From Pavlovales sp. CCMP2436 (Eukaryota > Haptophyta > Pavlovophyceae > Pavlovales), in contig MU631833.1 in NCBI GenBank assembly GCA_026770615.1, positions 26,133 through 38,443 of the forward strand: DNA of 12,311 nucleotides. The letters are read 5' to 3'. Below, piece by piece: positions 1-6,334 of this stretch; position 1 is the first letter of the stretch; each line of letters opens with the position of its first letter. The translations under genes were made by a program, and so were the position numbers. The notes under the pieces were generated by a model that worked only from the letters and a program-made list of their open reading frames with translations, made no database searches and had not been told where the DNA came from.

Positions 1-233
1 AGCGTAACCGCCTTTTCTGTGGACGGGTGGCAAGTTCCTATAGTCGTCAGGATGGCAGACAGAGCCCAAGTGAGAGGACACTTGGGCTCCCGATAGAGTG
101 TCAAGCAGGTCCAAAAGGCGATCCGCCCACCACCGACCCGCGTGTACGTACCAAACGCGGTCACTATTTCGGTCTCTGGTGGAGAGACGCAATTTTACAG
201 GGAGATCGTGAGTGGAAAGGCGTCGGGTGCATG

Positions 234-686
234 GGGTCGAAATCCGAATTAGTGGCCAGTCCGGGGGGAAATCGCGAAAAAATCCGGTGAAAATCCTCCG
301 GAGCAACTCACGAACCAGAGGTGGTGCACAAAAGTTAGTTGCAGATTCGTGAATGGGGCGCCGCCCCATTCACGAATCTGCAACTAACTTTTGCCGCCCC
401 ATTCACGAATCTGCAACTAACTTTTGTGCACCACTTCGGGAACCATGACTTTCTTTTCTCTTCCGAACGCTGAAAATTGGAAATGTTAGTTACCTTTAGT
501 ATGTTGTCGACCCCAGAGGCACACGAGAGGCACACGAGGTGGGCTCCCACCGTCGAGGAGGGATCTATTCGACAACAGCTATCGACACTTGGCGCGCAGG
601 GGCGAACGATCTCTAGTTCTTCGACCCGGCCACAGCTTTTCTCCCTCCCCAGTGCGGAATCGCGCCACTAATTCGGATTTCGACCC
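234..686. mobile_element. 453-bp MITE-like element inserted in the polymerase gene
   Basis: Both ends carry the same 23-bp sequence in opposite orientation (234-256 and 664-686; it begins GGGTCGAAATCCGAATTAGT). The element is flanked by CATG at 230-233 and 687-690. Removing the element plus one CATG restores an uninterrupted polymerase reading frame, which fixes the boundaries and shows a 4-bp target duplication. No transposase ORF fits inside, so it is non-autonomous. Four-base duplications are known from several DNA-transposon superfamilies (Sola and Chapaev among others), but the family cannot be named from this. A partial relative lies at 11592-11728. Confidence 0.85.
321..434. repeat. 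Perfect 40-bp inverted repeat containing a 33-bp tandem duplication
   Basis: Bases 321-360 are the exact reverse complement of 395-434. The intervening bases include a first copy (361-393) of a 33-bp unit that is repeated immediately at 394-426. The same unit therefore occurs once inverted and twice direct. It would extrude a long hairpin in the middle of the MITE. Perfect identity implies recent origin or active correction. Confidence 0.9.
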
Positions 687-1770
687 CATGGCTTCCCACA
701 AATCCAAAATCCTTAGGGGAATACGATGAGAAATACTGGAAGAAAGTTGAAGGTACACCGGAGGCTCTGCTTGAGGTCTTCAAGGAGCGTGGAAATGTCC
801 GCTCGGTCTTAATCGATGCCTTGTACATTCCAAAGTTCCATGTTTCAAGTTCCAAGCATTTCAAGTTCATGGAGCTACTTTGCGATGAAGACGAGGAGGA
901 ATATTACAATTACGAAGAAAATGAACAGCAAGACTACCACTTTTTTGAAATGGTCGATACCAGCTGGGTCACAGCAGAGACGCCCGCTGACGAACTCGCA
1001 CTGGTAAAGCAGTTTGCAGACAGGCCGCGAACTTACTGGAGGAAGCAGCTTTCTGACGGAACCGAATACGGGCGGGTGTATACTTCGGCGCCAGGGGGTT
1101 GGGTGGTGGATTCAGACAGTGAGAGGAAATGGCGCTCGGCTTCCCTCCAAGGCTGTCCAAAAGCTCTTCGCTCGAAGCTCGCGAGCAAAAATTACGTTGA
1201 CGTGGACATGGCCGGAGCAGCCCCTTATTTGTTGCTGAGCATCGCCAGGATACACGGACTCGAGAACAATGTGCCGACTTTAAAGCTGCTTGCTTCGGAT
1301 GTAAAGGCTGCGCGCAAATCGATATGCGAAAACATCGGTATCACGATAGACGAAGCTAAAAAGGCTATAAACATGGTTTTGCACGGTGCAAATAAAAGAA
1401 GGGGTGAAAGTCCATTTTTGACTTCTCTTCGCGAAGAGTCGCTAATGATCGCCAATGCCCTATGGGAAGACCCCCGATGGGCCGAGGTTAGACAGGTGTG
1501 TACCAATGGGGGTGACCGGAGCAAGATACAAATTTTATCGCGGGCCTGGCAGACCATGGAACACCACGCTCTATCGTTGGCATGGGATACCATAGGCAAT
1601 TCTAACTGGGTGGCTTTGATCTTTGACGGAGTGCTCGTGCCACTCGATTTCACCGGTGAAGGCTATGGGGAATTAACGAAACGGTTCGAAGACGCCATCC
1701 GCGAGCTTTACTCAGAACTCAAATGGGTAGTAAAACCATGGTGAACGTCCACAAAATGATCAATGCGTTT

Positions 1771-1787
1771 TTCGGAAAAAAAAATCT
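1771..1787 (+). promoter_or_regulatory. Shared upstream motif, copy 1
   Basis: A 17-bp motif, TTCGG, nine mostly-A bases, then TCT, lies 17 bp before the ATG at 1805. The same layout recurs at 2214-2230 before the paralogous gene. It is a candidate promoter element; a purely duplicated 5' flank would look the same. Confidence 0.4.
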
Positions 1788-1804
1788 CCCGGTACTATTT
1801 AACG

Positions 1805-2179
1805 ATGTCAGAGTCTCACAAAGACTCGTTCACACAATTTCATTACAAACACGCTAAGAACCCACACGTAGCCCGCCGGAACGAAAATGCCGACATCCCA
1901 CTTGACGAACGCGACAGGGGAGGGTACAACATTGGCACCATACGCATGTTAAACCAGCACACGGTCACCGGAAAACTCGTGAGCACCGACCCGGACGACG
2001 ACGACGACGACGATGCGGGTTTTCATTATACAGCTACCGAGTACAAACTGGTGGTGATCCACACGGATCTGGACGTCGTTGTCGAGTACTGTACAACTCC
2101 TCCCTTGGTGAAACTGTTTATTGCTCTTAAAAAAGCCGAATACGCTAAGGCAAAGATGCAAGCGTCGCAAAACTTTTAG
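1805..2179 (+). CDS. Hypothetical acidic PLV protein, paralogue A
   Basis: Function not recognised. The ORF is open from an ATG at 1763, but the ATG at 1805 (MSESHKDSF) is preferred because the shared upstream motif then lies outside the coding sequence; the 1763 start would add 14 residues. From 1805 the protein is 124 aa, with a run of seven Asp (about 1996-2016) in the middle. It shares a pattern with the next gene: Tyr-Asn, then an Arg-x-Leu/Val-Asn-Gln-His core, Val-x-Gly, the Asp run, Phe-x-Tyr-x-Ala-Thr, a Leu-Val beta strand, and Thr-Pro near the C-terminus. This suggests a compact beta-rich domain with a variable acidic loop. It follows the polymerase gene by about 60 bp. No signal peptide or membrane segment is seen. 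Confidence 0.7.
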   Translation: MSESHKDSFTQFHYKHAKNPHVARRNENADIPLDERDRGGYNIGTIRMLNQHTVTGKLVSTDPDDDDDDDAGFHYTATEYKLVVIHTDLDVVVEYCTTPPLVKLFIALKKAEYAKAKMQASQNF

Positions 2180-2213
2180 AGGACAAGAAACAAAACAACC
2201 AGTGCATTATTTC

Positions 2214-2230
2214 TTCGGTAAGAAAAATCT
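2214..2230 (+). promoter_or_regulatory. Shared upstream motif, copy 2
   Basis: Same TTCGG-N9-TCT layout as at 1771-1787, ending 22 bp before the ATG at 2253. The N9 segment here is TAAGAAAAA. It supports 2253 as the start of the downstream gene. Confidence 0.4.
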
Positions 2231-2252
2231 ATGCTACAGTCATAAAAGACAA

Positions 2253-2702
2253 ATGCCAGGGCCCAGGTGCAGCAATTTCGATTTCATAATTTGTCACGTT
2301 CTGAACCGTGTGGATGCCGGTGACGACCCAAGGACTGAACGAAGAGGCGTCAACTCGGACGTATACATCCCCGGCGGGCCGTCGTACAACGTAAGCTGCT
2401 TGCGATGGGTAAACCAACACATGGTGAGGGGTTGGCTGACAGATAGTACCTCTGATGACGATGTGCCGTTCTATTATAAAGCAACGGTACAGAGACTAGT
2501 TATCTACGACGAGGACACACACCTGCAAGTTAGCTCGCACGAGACACCAAATCTTCTTTATCAATTCATGAGGACTCAACAGGTCGAACAGTTTTCCACA
2601 CACAGCATGCACTATCATTGGTCTAGAAATCCGATCATAATACACCATGGAAACGAGGGAGAAGTGTCAGATCCCGCCGGTGATGACGACGATCATTGGT
2701 AA
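2253..2702 (+). CDS. Hypothetical acidic PLV protein, paralogue B
   Basis: Function not recognised. The frame is open from about 2121, overlapping the previous gene, but the sensible start is the ATG at 2253 (MPGPRCSNFD), giving 149 aa. The central part aligns by eye with the preceding gene product: Tyr-Asn-Val, Leu-Arg-x-Val-Asn-Gln-His, Val-x-Gly, an Asp-rich loop (Ser-Asp-Asp-Asp), Phe-Tyr-Tyr-Lys-Ala-Thr, Leu-Val-Ile, and Thr-Pro-Asn-Leu. The C-terminus is extended and ends in a second acidic run (Asp-Asp-Asp-Asp-His-Trp). Tandem duplication followed by divergence is the simplest reading. Possible AATAAA signals lie just downstream at 2710-2715 and 2732-2737. Confidence 0.72.
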   Translation: MPGPRCSNFDFIICHVLNRVDAGDDPRTERRGVNSDVYIPGGPSYNVSCLRWVNQHMVRGWLTDSTSDDDVPFYYKATVQRLVIYDEDTHLQVSSHETPNLLYQFMRTQQVEQFSTHSMHYHWSRNPIIIHHGNEGEVSDPAGDDDDHW

Positions 2703-2744
2703 ATACGCAATAAAAATGTTCCACACTGTTAATAAATCAACATA

Positions 2745-3077
2745 ATGGAAAACTTTTACGCCACAAGCGAGGTCCAAATCGACGAATTAAAGTTGAACGA
2801 GATCACCCGCCTAATCAATCAAATGAAATTAACTGAAGGAGACGTGCGTCTAATCAACGTAAAAACTATGAATAACGGTGCCATCGTCGGTGAATTTTTG
2901 CACGACCGAAAGCTTTACTTTAAAGTCAATTTTAATTTTATCAGCGTGTACAAAAACGGTTTTTTATGCAGGGAAGTTCAATACAAGCTCCTTGTGACAA
3001 AACACACCGATATCATCTTTCCATCTGAGTGTAAGATCATCGATGACGAGGACGACCCGCGCTGCGTCATCTTCTAA
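2745..3077 (+). CDS. Hypothetical 110-aa PLV protein
   Basis: Function not recognised. The ATG at 2745 (MENFYATSEV) follows a short AT-rich spacer. The N-terminal third looks helical (Asp-Glu-Leu-Lys-Leu-Asn-Glu-Ile). The middle is beta-like, with Gly-Asp-Val-Arg-Leu-Ile, Val-Gly-Glu-Phe-Leu and Tyr-Phe-Lys-Val-Asn-Phe-Asn. The C-terminus has an acidic stretch (Ile-Asp-Asp-Glu-Asp-Asp). The spacing of strands and the Val-x-Gly step faintly recall the two preceding paralogues, so it may be a distant third member; that relation is an inference. Confidence 0.65.
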   Translation: MENFYATSEVQIDELKLNEITRLINQMKLTEGDVRLINVKTMNNGAIVGEFLHDRKLYFKVNFNFISVYKNGFLCREVQYKLLVTKHTDIIFPSECKIIDDEDDPRCVIF

Positions 3078-3102
3078 CATTATTTTCCAAGCCTACTTTA
3101 CA

Positions 3103-3372
3103 ATGTCGACCCAGCAATGCACATCGTACAAGTGCCAAAAGCGTGATCTAAAGCATCCTCGAAAGCTGTCAGAAATGTTTGCTCCTTCGATGTTCGCCCC
3201 TTCGATGTTCGCTCCTTCGATGTTTGCCCCGATCATCGGTGGAAGTCACCAAGACCATGTACCAAAGCAGTGTTATGTAAATACCGAGCTGGACCCAGTG
3301 GAAACCGGTATGCCTGGCCACGCTGGTTCACATGCACGACCCTTTGACTCGCAGGACGACGAGCAAGACTAG
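3103..3372 (+). CDS. Hypothetical protein with MFAPS tandem repeats
   Basis: Function not recognised. The start is taken at the ATG at 3103 (MSTQQCTSYK), giving 89 aa; the frame is open further upstream but overlaps the previous gene. Three perfect five-residue repeats (Met-Phe-Ala-Pro-Ser) and a fourth partial one are encoded at 3175-3234 by 15-bp units that differ only at third positions (gct/gcc, ttt/ttc). The rest is hydrophilic, with an acidic C-terminus (Asp-Asp-Glu-Gln-Asp). It is the last gene of the rightward group and converges on the lipase gene, with a 69-bp gap. Confidence 0.6.
   Translation: MSTQQCTSYKCQKRDLKHPRKLSEMFAPSMFAPSMFAPSMFAPIIGGSHQDHVPKQCYVNTELDPVETGMPGHAGSHARPFDSQDDEQD
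3175..3234 (+). repeat. 15-bp in-frame tandem repeat (about 4 units)
   Basis: Four units beginning ATGTT(T/C)GC(T/C)CC, spaced 15 bp apart; the last diverges after its eleventh base. The changes between units are synonymous, which suggests the repeat is translated and kept. Confidence 0.85.
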
Positions 3373-3441
3373 ACAGGGCCGCATCAACACCGACCCTAAC
3401 ATCCATCAACCAGCACGCCGTAAGGAGCTTCTTTTTTCGGT

Positions 3442-4092
3442 TTAGATATGTCGGTAATTGTGTGCAAACGCCCCTCGAATTATCATGCCGATTGGAGCTC
3501 GAATGGGCCCCGGAAGGAGTTGGGGTGCCGCCGCTGGCTTCCCGGTGGGGACTACTTCCTCTCGATGACCACCGTGAGACAGAGCCGATACTACATCGCC
3601 CTTTGCGCGGATATCGAGCTCGTTGGGGTTTGACTGCGCGCCCAAATCACGAACGCCCACGGCCTTGTCCACGGTGAGTATGAGCCCGCGTGCGCCTGAA
3701 TACTCTGCAAGGTGTCCACCGAGTGAGTGCCCGATCGCATGCGACGGTCCGTATTTTGCCTGCACCTTTTCCATGAGTACCTTGGACCTTTGATGTCTCG
3801 GACCGAATACACCCACACCGAGTTGCAAATTCTCGGCCCAGTCCGTCGCGTTCACGCTCCCGCGGAAGCACACAACTGCACCTGTGGCAGCTGAGAAAAA
3901 CACCTTGGCCTCGTTCGAGTTCAACTTCAAGTCCATCGAGTAGCCTAGCTTACCCATCTCCGTGCCGGCTGCGTAGGTTGGTGCGTACGAGGCTCGTAGG
4001 AATGCTGGCAAGTCTCGTCGTAGGATTTTAGCAACAACACCAAAGTCTTGTGGTGCCATCAAATGTTTGTCTCTGTGTAAGGCATTATACAT
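3442..4092 (-). CDS. Class-3 (alpha/beta hydrolase) lipase
   Basis: Predicted triacylglycerol/phospholipid hydrolase of the fungal-type lipase-3 fold. In the 216-aa product the oxyanion region FRGS (76-79) is followed by Asp-Trp (84-85), the nucleophile elbow is GHSLGG (121-126, Ser123), the acid is likely Asp166 in a Lys-Gly-Asp-Val-Val context, and the base is likely His211 near the C-terminus. The whole triad is therefore present. Two starts are possible: ATG at 4092, or ATG at 4059, which overlaps the stop of the upstream minus-strand ORF as TGATG. No signal peptide is evident. Lipase-like genes occur as accessory genes in some virophage/PLV-type elements; a role in entry, release or remodelling of host membranes is inferred only. 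The frame is intact, unlike the polymerase and capsid genes. Confidence 0.85.
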   Translation of the reverse strand: MYNALHRDKHLMAPQDFGVVAKILRRDLPAFLRASYAPTYAAGTEMGKLGYSMDLKLNSNEAKVFFSAATGAVVCFRGSVNATDWAENLQLGVGVFGPRHQRSKVLMEKVQAKYGPSHAIGHSLGGHLAEYSGARGLILTVDKAVGVRDLGAQSNPNELDIRAKGDVVSALSHGGHREEVVPTGKPAAAPQLLPGPIRAPIGMIIRGAFAHNYRHI

Positions 4093-4367
4093 AATTCATT
4101 AAGTGTGTGTGCATTTCTGAAGCGACGTGTTGGACCACCATCGACCTCACTCACCTCCCCTCCACCCCCACGACCGATCGTGACCTGTACTTTGCCAACT
4201 TGCCTCACGTTTTGTCGCCACAGACTCCGTGTGAGCACATTTGGTACGAGAGGAAAAATCGAGGCTTGGTCGAGTGTTACATGCGAACCTCCTTGCTTCA
4301 TGATCTTACCTGTACCCCTCTCGAAAATGAACCAGATGGCATCGACGACTGTGCGAAGGTCCGTCAA
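4059..4367 (-). CDS. Uncertain ORF between lipase and GIY-YIG genes; possibly a displaced nuclease C-terminus
   Basis: The frame is open from about 4427 down to a TGA at 4059-4061 but has no ATG until 4301 (the 4367 position is TTG). The stretch encoded at about 4310-4400 looks coding (Val-Tyr-Ala-Ala-Val-Ala-Lys-Leu-Leu, then an amphipathic helix). It begins in the -1 frame relative to the end of the GIY-YIG ORF and overlaps it by about 20 bp. It may therefore be the original C-terminus of that nuclease, separated by a frameshift near 4409-4427, or a separate small gene. The stop overlaps a lipase ATG as TGATG. A competing plus-strand frame at 4107-4409 is also open but lacks an ATG near its start. 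Confidence 0.4.
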   Translation of the reverse strand: MTDLRTVVDAIWFIFERGTGKIMKQGGSHVTLDQASIFPLVPNVLTRSLWRQNVRQVGKVQVTIGRGGGGEVSEVDGGPTRRFRNAHTLNELCIMPYTETNI

Positions 4368-4405
4368 CAGCTTGGCAACCGCGGCGTAAACGCCATCCGA
4401 AGCCC

Positions 4406-4744
4406 CTAGCGATCTACGCCTTTCCTTTCATGCGGAGGTGCTTCCCATCCGTTTTCCTTGTTCGCCATACTGAGTACGCGTGTCTCGCGAGTCCGCACGA
4501 ATGTTGGTGAAACGACAAGGTACCCAACCAGATCGAACGATTTACCTGGTGCTGAATAGGGCATATAGTGAGAATAACCATGCATCGCTCGATTGTAGAT
4601 ATTTGTAGTCAGACCAAATTTGAGAAACGGAACCTTACTCCAGCCAGGCCAGATTACGTAAATCCCACTTACGCGTTTACCCTTTATGTTTGCGTTTGAG
4701 AGTGCTCTCCCTACTTGTGTGTGGCGTTCAACTGTGATTATCAT
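4406..4744 (-). CDS. GIY-YIG / T5orf172-type endonuclease
   Basis: Small nuclease-like protein. The first ATG is at 4744 (the codon before it is TTG). Numbering from that TTG, Gly-Ile-Tyr at 28-30 opens the domain, Leu-Lys-Phe-Gly at 42-45 fills the place of the YIG strand, Arg53 with His56 follow in a helix (Tyr-Asn-Arg-Ala-Met-His), and Glu88 in Arg-Glu-Thr-Arg matches the metal-binding Glu. This order is typical of GIY-YIG folds. At about 112 aa it is short. The end (Glu-Arg-Lys-Gly-Val-Asp-Arg-stop) is abrupt, and a coding-like continuation exists in the neighbouring frame. Such nucleases in PLVs may act in recombination, replication or as homing-type enzymes; the exact role is unknown. 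Confidence 0.65.
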   Translation of the reverse strand: MIITVERHTQVGRALSNANIKGKRVSGIYVIWPGWSKVPFLKFGLTTNIYNRAMHGYSHYMPYSAPGKSFDLVGYLVVSPTFVRTRETRVLSMANKENGWEAPPHERKGVDR

Positions 4745-4794
4745 CAATCTCGCTTGGAGTGTAATGATAATTACAATTGTTTTGTTTGTTGTTG

Positions 4795-4800
4795 TTTATT
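4795..4800 (-). terminator. Possible polyadenylation signal for the capsid transcript
   Basis: AATAAA on the minus strand, 25 bp past the stop of the capsid C-terminal frame, in an AT-rich 80-bp spacer (4745-4824). Confidence 0.4.
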
Positions 4801-4824
4801 ATGAGTATTCGTTCCTCCTCTCCT

Positions 4825-5604
4825 CTATGCATCAAACGTGATGGCACCGTTGGCGAACACGAGTGTCTTTTCCATCTGCACGAAGGCGTCGAGTCGGATC
4901 GCACTGGTCTGGGCTGTCCCCAAGTTCATCTCTAAAATGATAGTGCTGTCCACGAGGAGGTCGTCGCCCATAGCCTCCGTCATAGGGAAGCACTGCAGTG
5001 AGACACCGATCACAAACGCCGTAGCGAGGTAATCAGCGGCAGAAACACACGTGCGCGCCGTAGACTCCGAAAGCTGCATGCCCAGAGCACGCATCAGTTC
5101 CATCCGCGATTCTGCCCCAGCGGTGACGTATGAGCTAGGAATGATGGTCGATCCGATCCGAAACCGATATGAAACATTTCCGACGACATCTCCGCCCGTG
5201 AAACGATCCAAATTGAACACACCCAGAGCACCCAAGTTTGCCGTTTTGCGAATGGCCACGAAGATCGCGGTGGCCGATTTGGCTCGCACCGCGATCGGCA
5301 TACTAACGTAGTTGGATCCCGCTGCAACCGAGGTCGACGTCTGAATAAAATCAACACACGGAATCGAAACGACGCCCCCTAGGTCGATAACCATTTTTCG
5401 TTCGACGTTCGGGTCATTACGGATGTACGAGAGCCAAATTTTGCAGTTGTCAATTGCACACGTCCCAACAGGGGCAGCCGACCATTTCCCGTAATTCAGT
5501 ACATCTGCGAGCTTAATGACAATCCGGATATTTTCCTTGGCTTGTGAGACTGGCCAGGCCCGCATCGACAAAGAGCCAAGAATGGATATAAGTGGCTCGC
5601 GCAC
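4825..5604 (-). CDS. Major capsid protein, C-terminal part (after the insertion)
   Basis: Continuation of the double-jelly-roll-type major capsid protein. The first six residues of the open frame come from the inserted DNA and the repeat; genuine capsid sequence resumes in Pro-Leu-Ile-Ser-Ile-Leu-Gly-Ser-Leu. The frame opens on GTG, not ATG, which fits a downstream fragment and not an independent gene. Beta-rich segments with the pattern Ile-Phe-Val-Ala-Ile-Arg, Asn-Leu-Asp-Arg-Phe-Thr-Gly-Gly and Tyr-Arg-Phe-Arg-Ile-Gly-Ser...Ile-Pro-Ser are like the second jelly roll of PLV/virophage capsid proteins. Joined across the insertion, the total would be about 426 aa, within the range expected for PLV capsids. 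It lies in a different frame from the N-terminal part. Confidence 0.75.
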   Translation of the reverse strand: MREPLISILGSLSMRAWPVSQAKENIRIVIKLADVLNYGKWSAAPVGTCAIDNCKIWLSYIRNDPNVERKMVIDLGGVVSIPCVDFIQTSTSVAAGSNYVSMPIAVRAKSATAIFVAIRKTANLGALGVFNLDRFTGGDVVGNVSYRFRIGSTIIPSSYVTAGAESRMELMRALGMQLSESTARTCVSAADYLATAFVIGVSLQCFPMTEAMGDDLLVDSTIILEMNLGTAQTSAIRLDAFVQMEKTLVFANGAITFDA

Positions 5605-5782
5605 TGTCGGGCGGCCCCGCGTTGCGCAGCGACGTCTGCGCTTTGTTTTCGGCTTCCCTTTCGTCCCCCACTTCTATCCTGCTCCCCACTTCGGCGTAGC
5701 GCGTCGGAGCCTGCGTCGGAGCGCTAAGATAGTTCTCAGACAGTCAGCCGCCAGCCTGAATCCCTATCAGTAATATAAGTGG
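5586..5782. mobile_element. 187-bp insertion in the capsid gene, flanked by 10-bp direct repeats
   Basis: ATATAAGTGG occurs at 5586-5595 and 5773-5782, 187 bp apart, in the two halves of the capsid gene. Keeping one copy and removing the 187 bp rejoins the capsid frame (Val-Pro-Leu-Ile-Ser-Ile-Leu-Gly). The inserted DNA is more GC-rich than the capsid gene and contains local palindromes and a repeated GTCGGAGC. I see no convincing terminal inverted repeats. It could be a small transposon with a 10-bp target duplication or an introner-like intron. Cutting GT...AG is possible only with a weak donor (GTCCCA) and would drop one Val. Confidence 0.75.
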
Positions 5783-6292
5783 GACGCAGACCGTCAGAGA
5801 GCCACCAGCTGGAATCGTCGCACCGAGTCTCGCGTAGTAAGCATCGGTGAAATTCGCCGCGGTCGTGATAGCTGCAGGAACATAGTCCGCTACGCCACGC
5901 ATGGTACCACTGGTCTTGTAGTCGTCGCATCCACAGCTGAAGTCGGTCAAGATTTGCTGCAATAAATTGTACTCAGATATCGAACTAAGCTGCCTCGAGC
6001 CGTGAAAAATGTCGATCTGCGATAGAACGCATGCCGCCGATTTATCGAGCTGAATCAATTGCGCAGTTCCGTTCACGATGCGAAACGAGAGCGCCGTCTG
6101 ACTTGGGTCAATCATCTGTCCGGGGGTCCCGCAGGCTAGCTCAAACGTCATTTGCGCGCTTGGTGCGAACGTGGCACCGTTTGTGGGGGTGATGTACGCT
6201 CGAATGCATTCGCTCTTTACCGCTGGTGGGCGGGGTGAAAAATCGTAGAAACCCGGGAAAGCAGGAGCATGCTGATGGTCTGTGTCGTTCAT
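5744..6292 (-). CDS. Major capsid protein, N-terminal part
   Basis: N-terminal jelly roll of the PLV major capsid protein, which would form the trimeric hexons of an icosahedral virion. It starts at the ATG at 6292 (MNDTDHQHAP). Residues 1-173 are genuine capsid sequence, ending Cys-Val-Pro-Leu-Ile; residues 174-182 and the TGA are read from the inserted DNA. Diagnostic segments include a Pro-rich N-terminal arm, Leu-Ser-Phe-Arg-Ile-Val-Asn, Ile-Asp-Ile-Phe-His-Gly-Ser-Arg and Glu-Tyr-Asn-Leu-Leu, a layout common at the first barrel of virophage/PLV capsids. It sits between the C-terminal part and the small Gly/Ala-rich gene on the same strand. Assignment is by fold-type pattern and gene neighbourhood, not by a search. 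Confidence 0.75.
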   Translation of the reverse strand: MNDTDHQHAPAFPGFYDFSPRPPAVKSECIRAYITPTNGATFAPSAQMTFELACGTPGQMIDPSQTALSFRIVNGTAQLIQLDKSAACVLSQIDIFHGSRQLSSISEYNLLQQILTDFSCGCDDYKTSGTMRGVADYVPAAITTAANFTDAYYARLGATIPAGGSLTVCVPLILLIGIQAGG

Positions 6293-6334
6293 CGGTGTCA
6301 GTGTATCTGTACGTTAGATTTTTAATTCAGTGTG

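Larger units (their letters stand above)
230..690. repeat. CATG target-site duplication around the MITE
   Basis: CATG occurs at 230-233 and 687-690, directly abutting the element ends. CATG is its own reverse complement, so it could also be read as the outer 4 bases of the inverted repeat, but only a single retained copy restores the host reading frame. That favours a true duplication. Confidence 0.75.
1..1744 (+). pseudogene. TVpol-type DNA polymerase (C-terminal part), interrupted by a transposon
   Basis: Family-A-like replicative polymerase of the kind found in virophages and polinton-like viruses, which would copy the viral genome. The gene enters from the left edge. One reading frame runs from base 1 to 233, is broken by a 453-bp insertion, and resumes in phase at 691 to the TGA at 1742-1744; with one target-site copy removed the frames join exactly (Gly-Ala-Trp-Leu-Pro). 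Visible polymerase signatures: YGRVYT (about 1067-1084), a Leu-Gln...Arg stretch leading into motif A with VDVDM (1196-1210), a motif-B-like helix with Lys, Asn and Gly (about 1358-1390), and motif C IFDGVLV (1619-1639), where the metal-binding Asp is present. An in-frame TAG lies at 94-96 with coding-like sequence on both sides. No ATG start lies in the window: residues 1-350 after the insertion are open without a natural start. The N-terminal primase/helicase-like part, if any, is outside. The polymerase assignment is motif-based; the broken state is directly visible. Confidence 0.8.

Noticed and set aside
27..290. Plus-strand open frame running into the MITE
   Set aside because: It is out of phase with the polymerase frame, starts on GTG and crosses the MITE boundary; the coding signal lies in the frame beginning at base 1.
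361..426. Two adjacent 33-bp direct repeats considered as a CRISPR-like array
   Set aside because: The units are contiguous with no spacers, and an inverted copy lies next to them; they belong to the palindromic core of the MITE.
4107..4409. Plus-strand open frame opposite the uncertain minus-strand ORF
   Set aside because: Its composition is plausible, but it has no ATG near its start and is antisense to a run of minus-strand genes. It cannot be excluded without homologues.
5586..5782. Canonical GT-AG intron in the capsid gene
   Set aside because: No GT-AG pair fits within the direct repeats. The only frame-keeping choice uses a weak donor, lacks a polypyrimidine tract and loses one Val; left open as a possible introner but not annotated as an intron.
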